This document shows positions 1 through 5,160 of a stretch of 7,240 bases of DNA, piece by piece. The stretch is from UBA8950 sp034411635 (GTDB lineage: Bacteria > Chloroflexota > Anaerolineae > Anaerolineales > Villigracilaceae). The notes under the pieces are model-generated. The model did not search any database. It saw only the letters and a program-made list of their open reading frames with translations, and was not told the DNA's origin. The DNA is taken from the NCBI GenBank assembly GCA_034411635.1, contig DAOUML010000374.1:1-7240 (forward strand), written 5' to 3'. Position 1 is the first letter of the stretch. Each line of letters starts with the position of its first letter. A program made the translations under genes and the position numbers.

Positions 1-1437
1 TCCACCCCAGGTCATCGGGTCGCCGGGGTAGCCGAGGGAGTCCCAGTCGAGGCGTCCGCTTTCGCCGTGACAGTCGGAGCATTGCAGGGCGTATTCAGCC
101 GGTTGGACAAGGTGGGTGGTGGGCCAGTACATCCAGGTTTCGGTGAAGCCGTATTCGCCGCTGTAGGGCAGGCCCATGCGCTGTTCAGAGATGCGGAAGG
201 CGTTGTCCCAATCGAAGGTTGTCCAGTAACCATCGGGCCCGGAGGTGATGGGGGCCAGCAGGTGGTTGTAGCCGATATCGTAGGGTTGAATGGCTTTATG
301 CACTTTGAATGGGTAGATTTTGGCGTTGGGGTCTTCGATGCTGCCAGCGGGCTGGTTAATCATGGTCGGGCCATCGGGGTTGATGGGATCGCCGAGCAGG
401 TAGCGGTAGTCGTTGTTTCCGTTGTACCAGATGTAGACCGGCAAAAGGTTGCTTTCGTACTCGAAATCACCCTTGATTTTAAGGTAGGTGAAATGATCTT
501 CTTCCTGTTCGAGGCCGGAGGTGCTCCAGTCCCAGGTGGTTTTGGTCGGGTCTTTGGTGGCCAGGGCTGGAATGTGGCAGGTTTGACAGGCAACACTGCT
601 GGTGTGGCTGTTTAGCCGCTGGTCTTCGTGAGGCGTTTCGATGTGGCAATCGGTACAGGCGACCTGTTCGGCGCGTTCGATGGTGTAGTTGTCGGCCAGC
701 AGGCGGCCTTTGACTTGATGGTTTTCGGTGGTATGGCAGTCGATGCACTCGAAATTGTTGCCGCCCATGTGTACGTCCATTTCAGGCGAGGGGAAGAACA
801 ACTGCTGGGAGAGATCACCGTGCTTGACGTTGTTGCCGCCGCCGCCGTTAAAGTGACAGGTTCCGCAATTTTTTCGGGTTGGGTAGCCAACGCTTTTGGC
901 GGCTGCCAGCAGATCGACAAATTCTGCCGGGTTGCCGTAATTGCCCTTGGAGTACCCCGATTGGGCATGGCAGACCAGGCAATCGACATTTTCCTGTTTG
1001 GTAAAGTCGTAGGCCTGGTTAAAGTCTTCGGTCTCCTGCCAATCGTAGCCAATATGGCAGGAAGTGCAAGTTTTCTGGTTGGTTTGGGCGCTGATGCAGA
1101 AGTTGTTAATCTGGTTGATTTTTCCAATCGTAACTGGCTCATCGCGCCAGGGAACGTTGAATTCTTTGCTTTCCCAGGTCCAGTGCGAGGTTTTCATCAC
1201 GTCGCTGGCGGCGTTGGGGTGGCACGAGAGGCAGGCGCGGGTGACTTCCTGAGGCGTCTCGAAGGGGCCGGTGATGATATCGGCGTGCGGGACGTGAATG
1301 GGGCGTTTTGGTACGCTGGCCCAGGGGTTGTCGGCGGAACTGGCGGAGGCTTCTCCGGCAAAAATCATCACCGGCACGGCGACAACCAGCAGGATGCCCA
1401 GCAGCCCGAAAATCCAATAGGCTTTGAAATTTTTCAT
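1..1437 (-). CDS. Octaheme c-type cytochrome, tetrathionate reductase (Otr) family; 3' end cut by window edge
   Basis: Reading leftward from the ATG at 1437, the frame stays open for 479 codons to base 1. The start is supported by GAGGAG (1449-1444) six bases upstream. Residues 7-27 form one hydrophobic segment followed by small residues, so a Sec signal peptide or N-terminal anchor; the rest should be periplasmic or exported. Eight CxxCH haem-attachment motifs lie at residues 69, 124, 153, 191, 231, 261, 284 and 453: CLSCH, CTSCH, CLVCH, CGTCH, CIDCH, CTDCH, CQTCH and CSDCH. The NNFC segment before haem 2, the Gly-rich FNGGGG and VKHGDL after haem 4, DVHMGGNNF before haem 5 and the closing RLDW...GYPGDP match my memory of the Otr family. 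The Shewanella member reduces tetrathionate and also nitrite and hydroxylamine in vitro; its catalytic haem has a distal lysine. K164, between haems 3 and 4, is a candidate here. The haem count and closing motif suggest few residues are missing. The substrate in this organism is unknown. Family confidence is high, reaction confidence low. Confidence 0.9.
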   Translation of the reverse strand, partial: MKNFKAYWIFGLLGILLVVAVPVMIFAGEASASSADNPWASVPKRPIHVPHADIITGPFETPQEVTRACLSCHPNAASDVMKTSHWTWESKEFNVPWRDEPVTIGKINQINNFCISAQTNQKTCTSCHIGYDWQETEDFNQAYDFTKQENVDCLVCHAQSGYSKGNYGNPAEFVDLLAAAKSVGYPTRKNCGTCHFNGGGGNNVKHGDLSQQLFFPSPEMDVHMGGNNFECIDCHTTENHQVKGRLLADNYTIERAEQVACTDCHIETPHEDQRLNSHTSSVACQTCHIPALATKDPTKTTWDWSTSGLEQEEDHFTYLKIKGDFEYESNLLPVYIWYNGNNDYRYLLGDPINPDGPTMINQPAGSIEDPNAKIYPFKVHKAIQPYDIGYNHLLAPITSGPDGYWTTFDWDNAFRISEQRMGLPYSGEYGFTETWMYWPTTHLVQPAEYALQCSDCHGESGRLDWDSLGYPGDPMTWGG

Positions 1438-1457
1438 GCCATTCTCCTCAAAAATCG

Positions 1458-1518
1458 CGCAAAGTCGCAAAGGGCGCAAAGAAAATTAAAAAAACTTGGC
1501 GTGCTTGGCGGCTTGGCG
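1458..1518. repeat. Double heptamer array forming an imperfect inverted repeat
   Basis: CGCAAAG occurs three times (1458, 1466, 1475) at 8-9 base steps. After a 13-base A/T spacer (1482-1494), CTTGGCG occurs three times (1495, 1504, 1512) at 9-8 base steps. CTTGGCG is the complement of CGCCAAG, so the two 24-base arms are inverted copies matching at 18 of 24 positions. It lies between arsR and the octaheme cytochrome, ending 9 bases upstream of the cytochrome's ribosome binding site. If the two genes are cotranscribed it could fold as an RNA hairpin there. Similar interspersed repeats are, from memory, widespread in Chloroflexota and cyanobacteria, so it may simply be a dispersed repeat. Confidence 0.75.
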
Positions 1519-1526
1519 TGAAAAAT

Positions 1527-1871
1527 TCATTCATTTTCTGCAATCTCTTCCATCAAATTAGCGCGGTAGGCCAATCTATCGCGCAAAACGCTGCGCAGCA
1601 GGTCGAGGGCCTGGATGAGACGTTTGTCGTTGAGTTCGTATTGGATGACCACGCCCTGACGGGTGGCGCTGACCAGTCCGCGCTCGCGCAGGATTTTCAG
1701 GTGGCGCGAAGCGGTGGGTTGGGGAATGCTGAGTTCCTGGGTTAGTTCCGTTACATTGCGCGGACGCTCATCGAGTGCGTATAACATTAGAATACGGGTG
1801 GGGTCTGCCAGCGCAAAACACAAATCGGCTTCGAGTTGTGAAACTTCCTGGGCGAGGGTTTGCGAAATCAT
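1527..1871 (-). CDS. ArsR/SmtB-family winged-helix transcriptional regulator
   Basis: A 114-residue protein of normal size for the family. Residues 19-33 carry the hallmark F-A-L-A-D-P-T-R-I-L segment. The helix-turn-helix spans about residues 39-63, with recognition helix PQPTASRHLKIL (50-61), and the wing is about 68-80, ending in QYEL. Such proteins are dimers that repress their own operon and release DNA on binding a metal or other effector. Here the metal sites are not visible: there is no CxC in the helix-turn-helix, no D-x-H...H-x-x-E set near the C terminus, and the only cysteine is C18. This argues against a classical arsenic, zinc or cadmium sensor and leaves the signal unknown. Upstream AGAGAG is a weak ribosome site. 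It lies 89 bases upstream of the octaheme cytochrome on the same strand and may control it. Confidence 0.9.
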   Translation of the reverse strand: MISQTLAQEVSQLEADLCFALADPTRILMLYALDERPRNVTELTQELSIPQPTASRHLKILRERGLVSATRQGVVIQYELNDKRLIQALDLLRSVLRDRLAYRANLMEEIAENE

Positions 1872-1892
1872 GATATTTTCTCTCTGATTTAG

Positions 1893-1933
1893 TATATTTG
1901 TATATTCGGATAATTACATATATTGATATACTC
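1893..1933. promoter_or_regulatory. Two ATATA-rich imperfect direct repeats, possible ArsR operator
   Basis: TATATTTGTATATTC (1893-1907) recurs as TATATTGATATACTC (1919-1933), differing by one indel and two substitutions, with starts 26 bases apart. Outer parts also pair as an inverted repeat (AGTATAT 1891-1897 with ATATACT 1926-1932). They lie between the proposed arsR promoter and the arsR start, where an autorepressor would be expected to bind. The background is very AT-rich, so chance similarity is a real alternative. Confidence 0.4.
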
Positions 1934-1957
1934 AATCATAATCTCGCTAAAGATTAA

Positions 1958-1984
1958 AATATAGTGAGAATTGTCATGTGACAA
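1958..1984 (-). promoter_or_regulatory. Proposed sigma70-type promoter for arsR (and possibly the octaheme cytochrome)
   Basis: On the minus strand TTGTCA (1984-1979, 5 of 6 to consensus) is followed after 15 bases by TATATT (1963-1958, 5 of 6). With the preferred 17-base spacing the alternative -10 is TATTTT (1961-1956, 4 of 6). This would place the transcription start near 1950, about 80 bases upstream of the arsR ATG and just before the ATATA boxes. Motif match only. Confidence 0.4.
1971..1984. promoter_or_regulatory. Perfect palindrome TTGTCA-TG-TGACAA, candidate operator
   Basis: A perfect 6-base dyad with a 2-base centre lies midway between the divergent arsR and XRE genes. It contains the -35 hexamers proposed for both promoters, so a dimer bound here could control both directions. 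The most natural binder is the adjacent XRE-cupin regulator, but neither the binder nor the function can be told from sequence alone. Confidence 0.5.
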
Positions 1985-2006
1985 CTAGTAAAATGTCATA
2001 TATAAA
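1978..2006 (+). promoter_or_regulatory. Proposed sigma70-type promoter for the XRE-cupin regulator
   Basis: GTGACA (1978-1983, 5 of 6 to TTGACA) and TATAAA (2001-2006, 5 of 6 to TATAAT) are separated by an ideal 17 bases. The start of transcription would be near 2013, leaving a leader of roughly 57 bases before the ATG at 2070. The -35 lies inside the palindrome at 1971-1984. Confidence 0.45.
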
Positions 2007-2069
2007 CTTTTATCAATTTTGTCGAATTTGTGATAGGATAGTAAAAATATTCTAATCTGGAGCGAAAAC

Positions 2070-2684
2070 ATGAACTATACTGACCGGGAAGCAATTTCTG
2101 TCGATGTCGGTTTGCGACTGAAGCAATTGCGCGAGGCGCGCGGCGTTTCAATGCGCACGCTGGCAACCATGAGCGGGCTTTCGGCCAACGCTTTAAGCAT
2201 GATCGAGCGTGGCAAGACTTCGCCCTCGGTCAGCACCTTGTATCGCCTGGCGACTGCGCTTGAAATTCCGATTACTAATTTTTTCTCGCCAACGCCAGCG
2301 CGCGAAAAACTGGTCTTCTTGAAATCCGACCAGCGCACGCGCCTGCCGTTTATGCGCGGTTTGTGGGAGGGTTTGGGCGGTGAAAACTTTGATGGCAAAG
2401 TAATGCCTTTTCTTCTTACGCTGGAAAGTGGCGCATCAAGCGGCCCCAACGATGTAATTCACACCGGGCATGAATTTGTCTTTTGTTTGCGCGGGCAGTT
2501 GGAATATCAAGTAGAGGATAAAACGTTTCTTCTGGAAACAGGCGACAGCCTGTTATTTGCAGCCAATCTTAACCATCGCTGGCGCAACCCGGGTAGTACC
2601 GTCACTTCGGCGCTGATACTGCTCTCAGATTTTTCGGAAGCAGAAAAATCGATGCCGATGCACATTTTGTCTCATAGCGACTGA
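2070..2684 (+). CDS. XRE-family transcriptional regulator with C-terminal cupin domain
   Basis: A 204-residue protein with two domains. Residues 13-72 are a Cro/CI-type helix-turn-helix: RLKQLREARG, then the turn SGLSANALSMIERGKTSPS, then the closing helix LYRLATALEIP. Residues about 113-175 form a cupin_2 barrel. It has motif-1-like residues H131, H134 and E135 with G142, and motif-2-like G158-D159, H169 and N173. In this architecture the cupin usually senses a small molecule and the helix-turn-helix represses or activates nearby metabolic genes. The start is supported by GGAG (2059-2062) seven bases upstream. It is divergent from arsR and converges with the acs operon across the terminator at 2840-2874. 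Which genes it controls is unknown; autoregulation through the 1971-1984 palindrome is plausible. Confidence 0.92.
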   Translation: MNYTDREAISVDVGLRLKQLREARGVSMRTLATMSGLSANALSMIERGKTSPSVSTLYRLATALEIPITNFFSPTPAREKLVFLKSDQRTRLPFMRGLWEGLGGENFDGKVMPFLLTLESGASSGPNDVIHTGHEFVFCLRGQLEYQVEDKTFLLETGDSLLFAANLNHRWRNPGSTVTSALILLSDFSEAEKSMPMHILSHSD

Positions 2685-2710
2685 ATCGCACTCTGACAGC
2701 CCTTTGCGAT

Positions 2711-2843
2711 GTTACCTGAAACGTAACTGCCTATGAACTGATATTCGTAGGGCAACATTTATGTCGCCTGAAAGCAAATTCTCAAATGCCTTGCTCCAAA
2801 CGCGACTTGAAAGTCGCGCTACGGTAGGCAGTTATCCTGAAAC
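2711..2843. repeat. Nested inverted-repeat element, MITE- or REP-like
   Basis: This is most of the gene-free stretch 2685-2891. Outer arms TAACTGCCTA (2724-2733) and TAGGCAGTTA (2825-2834) are perfect 10-base inverted repeats, bounding about 111 bases. Inside lie CGTAG (2746-2750) and CTACG (2819-2823), and a strong small hairpin CGCGACTTGAAAGTCGCG (2801-2818). Just outside the arms, CCTGAAAC occurs as a direct repeat at 2715-2722 and 2836-2843, one base from each arm, as a target-site duplication would. A third, partial copy (CCTGAAA, 2767-2773) lies inside, which weakens that reading. No reading frame of note is present. Confidence 0.55.
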
Positions 2844-2874
2844 AAAAAGTCCGCAATAAGCGGACTTTTTGTTT
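2840..2874. terminator. Bidirectional intrinsic terminator
   Basis: A perfect 15-bp stem pairs 2840-2854 (AACAAAAAGTCCGC preceded by A) with 2860-2874 around the 5-base loop AATAA. The GC core is GTCCGC/GCGGAC. The stem is extended by A-tract/T-tract pairs so that either strand ends in a U-rich run. It follows the XRE-cupin gene on the plus strand and the last lipoprotein gene of the acs operon on the minus strand, so it probably serves both. Confidence 0.88.
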
Positions 2875-2891
2875 TGGAAGATGCAGCCAAC

Positions 2892-3524
2892 CTACTCACA
2901 GCGAAATCGGGCCAGCGATTCTTGCAACAGACCGGCGGCCAAGCCCTCTTCGGGGGTATACACTTTCCAGGCGAAATCCCGTCCGCCGCATTGCCAGGAG
3001 GCAACCGCGCCATGTGGCAGTAAATCTGAGGCGGTTGGGCCAATCGGCTGATAATACACGTTAAATCTGCCGATGAGCAAAACTTCCAGATCGCCAGAAA
3101 TTTGATCGGTTTCTTCCAGAATCAATTTTTGCGATACGCCATAATCATAAGACGGCCCTGAAACAGACCAGATGACCTGCATAAAAAGGCCCGGGTTGTA
3201 AGCAAACAGAATGCCCTGTGAGCGCGTGCTGGGCGCGGCGGCGTTTCGTAAAATCTGGGCATCGACCATATACAGGTCGCTGGGGTGGCCGATGCAGAAT
3301 CCGTACTCGCAAAACAACCCATTTAAAGGCAACGGTGTAGGCGGAATAATGATTTGCTGGGTGGGGTAGGGCGTTTGGGTTGGCATGTTTGCCAGGGTTG
3401 CCGCCACCGCCGCTTGAATTCGAACCTGATCGCGGGCTTCCTGGTCGGCGCCACAGGAAGAGAGCAGGAAAATGCCCAGTACCAGCGAGGCAATCACAAG
3501 CAAGGGAAGAAGGATTTTTTTCAT
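2892..3524 (-). CDS. Small secreted lipoprotein of unknown function
   Basis: A 210-residue protein. MKK and a hydrophobic stretch (residues 4-21) lead to the lipobox LSSC with the acylated cysteine at C24. A Pro/Thr-rich stalk follows at about residues 43-67 (TLANMPTQTPYPT and PPTPLP), then a globular domain with four further cysteines (two in FCEYGFC near residues 72-77, one in SWQCGG, one in the final FRCE) that could form disulfides outside the cell. The stalk style is typical of Chloroflexota surface lipoproteins. It starts 9 bases after the beta-helix lipoprotein stop; the nearest AGG is at 3539-3537, rather far (12 bases), so translational coupling is likely. It is the last gene before the terminator. 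I do not recognise a named family, and no catalytic motif is visible. Confidence 0.85.
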   Translation of the reverse strand: MKKILLPLLVIASLVLGIFLLSSCGADQEARDQVRIQAAVAATLANMPTQTPYPTQQIIIPPTPLPLNGLFCEYGFCIGHPSDLYMVDAQILRNAAAPSTRSQGILFAYNPGLFMQVIWSVSGPSYDYGVSQKLILEETDQISGDLEVLLIGRFNVYYQPIGPTASDLLPHGAVASWQCGGRDFAWKVYTPEEGLAAGLLQESLARFRCE

Positions 3525-3533
3525 AAGGCAATT

Positions 3534-5159
3534 TTACCTGAGAAGCGCCCCAACGCTGTTTTCCAGGCGCTGATTGCCGAAGAAATCATGCGCCACGCGA
3601 TTATCGGACTGCCCGGTGGGAATATCGCTCAGTTCCCAGACGAACTCCGGTATCGTGTAGCCAATGTATTGCGTGAGCCAATCACCGACGATTGTAAAAT
3701 CGTGGTTTTCAGGATCGAGGAACTGCGGCTGCAAGCGGTTAATGCTGTTTTCAGCGCGAAGTTGCGCGGCGTTGCAGGTGGGGTTGGCGGGCTGGCAGCC
3801 TTGTCCACTTTCTTCAATGCCGAGCGGCAGCGTTTCTTCGCCGTTCCAAATGAGATTGCCTTTAATTTGCAGGTTGGAATCGCTTACCGCCAGCGCCAGG
3901 TTGCTGGCAGGCAAGTTTTCGCGCGGCCCGTAAATAGCAAAATGCTGATACTCGCTGCGTACGCCGGGCGGGTTGTAGAGAACATTATTGTAGATAAACA
4001 CGTTTTTGTTGGCGATATGAACATGGTTTTCGCCGTTATCCACTTCGCTTGTTCCCCAACCGCCCATATCAAGATACTGTTGACAGCGCTCGCGGCCCTC
4101 GTCGCCGGGTTGGCCGTCGCAAGAGCGCATTCCAAAGACAACTTCGATGCCGTGCGAGCGCCGCCCAACCTTGTAAAGCGTGTTATGCGCCAGCAGGATA
4201 TTGTATCCGCCATTGACGCCCAGCCCGGCGCCATCGGTGTTCTGGATGATGTTGTTGACCACGCGAATATCATACGCCTCGTAGGTGAGCCAGGGCGCGG
4301 TCATAAACTGAAACCCTGTCCCTTGACCGGCGGTAAATCCGCCGGTGCCGCAGTTGTAAATGTGATTGCCTTCCACGCGCAGGTAAGCCGAGCCGCCTTT
4401 TACATAAGCGCACCAATCACCGGCATCGTGAATGTGGTTGCGAAAGAGATGCCCGTATTGCACAGCCACAAAATCAATAGTGTTATCTTGCGCGCCGCCC
4501 AGATCAGAATTTTCGATGAAAACATATTGCGACTGGTTGACCTTGACCAGTTCCCACGCGCCCTCGCTGTACATGATGACATTCCGAATCAGCAAATGGT
4601 CGCAGCGCTCACAGTGGAAGGCGTCGCCGGGGGTGATGATGCTCAGGTTTTCAAAGTAGATATAACGGGAATCGAATACGTTGACGTGCCCGCGCAGGAT
4701 GACCTGACCCGGTTCGCTGCCTTGCCCCTGAACGATGACCGGTGATTCATACGACCCGTATCTTGACTCCCAATAATTGGGCATCTCCTGCTCTGAATAT
4801 TCTCCTGGCTGCAAGCGGATTCGGTATCCGACGCCGAGCGACTGCCCCTGCGGAATTTTGCGCCAGGCGGCGTCTAGGCTGCGCAGGGCATTGGCGGCGC
4901 TCAGGCCGTCGGCGCCGTCGTTGCCGTTTAATGGGTCTACCCAAAGGTCGGTGAGGGCCGGGTTGCCGATGTCGTAATAGCCGCCTGGGAGGGGCTGCGC
5001 CGCCATCGGCGGCGGGGCGTTGACGGTGGCCGGCGCGGAAGTGAAGATATTTTCTGGGGCCGCCGGGCCAGGCGCGGGGGAGTGTGTTCCGGTTGGTTGT
5101 GGGTTGCAGGCGGCCAGGCTGAGGGTGAGGAATAGGCCAAAGCGCAGAAGTCGGTTCAT
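3534..5159 (-). CDS. Right-handed parallel beta-helix lipoprotein
   Basis: A 541-residue protein from the ATG at 5159. An in-frame TTG at 5171 would overlap acs by 11 bases and add four residues, and is less likely. Residues 1-17 are a signal peptide ending in the lipobox LAAC (C18), so the protein is membrane-anchored outside the cell. A Pro/Ala/Thr-rich linker (19-60) leads to the opening strand LWVDPLNGNDGADGLS (from residue 72), typical of DUF1565-like beta-helix starts. Repeated turns such as FENLSI, LIRNVIM, VFIENSDL, RVEGNHIYN, VVNNIIQN, LAHNTLYK, FIYNNVLYN and IKGNLIWN mark about eight or more coils. Such folds commonly bind or cleave polysaccharides, but no lyase catalytic set can be assigned. 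Several cysteines (HCERC, DWCAY, YNCG, RSC, ERC, GC...TC) suggest disulfides. It follows acs by one base. Confidence 0.88.
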   Translation of the reverse strand: MNRLLRFGLFLTLSLAACNPQPTGTHSPAPGPAAPENIFTSAPATVNAPPPMAAQPLPGGYYDIGNPALTDLWVDPLNGNDGADGLSAANALRSLDAAWRKIPQGQSLGVGYRIRLQPGEYSEQEMPNYWESRYGSYESPVIVQGQGSEPGQVILRGHVNVFDSRYIYFENLSIITPGDAFHCERCDHLLIRNVIMYSEGAWELVKVNQSQYVFIENSDLGGAQDNTIDFVAVQYGHLFRNHIHDAGDWCAYVKGGSAYLRVEGNHIYNCGTGGFTAGQGTGFQFMTAPWLTYEAYDIRVVNNIIQNTDGAGLGVNGGYNILLAHNTLYKVGRRSHGIEVVFGMRSCDGQPGDEGRERCQQYLDMGGWGTSEVDNGENHVHIANKNVFIYNNVLYNPPGVRSEYQHFAIYGPRENLPASNLALAVSDSNLQIKGNLIWNGEETLPLGIEESGQGCQPANPTCNAAQLRAENSINRLQPQFLDPENHDFTIVGDWLTQYIGYTIPEFVWELSDIPTGQSDNRVAHDFFGNQRLENSVGALLR

Positions 5160-5160
5160 A

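Noticed and set aside
612..1417. Minus-strand open frames 612-1142 and 1139-1417
   Set aside because: They are alternate frames within the octaheme cytochrome gene and contain no haem motifs of their own.
628..1521. A 297-codon open frame on the plus strand
   Set aside because: It is antisense to the octaheme cytochrome, whose eight haem motifs are all in one minus-strand frame. The Val/Gly/Phe-rich plus product is a typical shadow.
2031..2047. Alternative XRE promoter TTGTCG (2019-2024) with TAAAAA (2042-2047)
   Set aside because: It has a 17-base spacing but weaker hexamers than GTGACA/TATAAA at 1978-2006, and its start would leave almost no leader before the ribosome site.
3354..4745. 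A 463-codon open frame on the plus strand
   Set aside because: It is fully antisense to the beta-helix lipoprotein and the end of the small lipoprotein, which have signal peptides, lipoboxes and fold motifs. The plus frame shows no recognisable domain.
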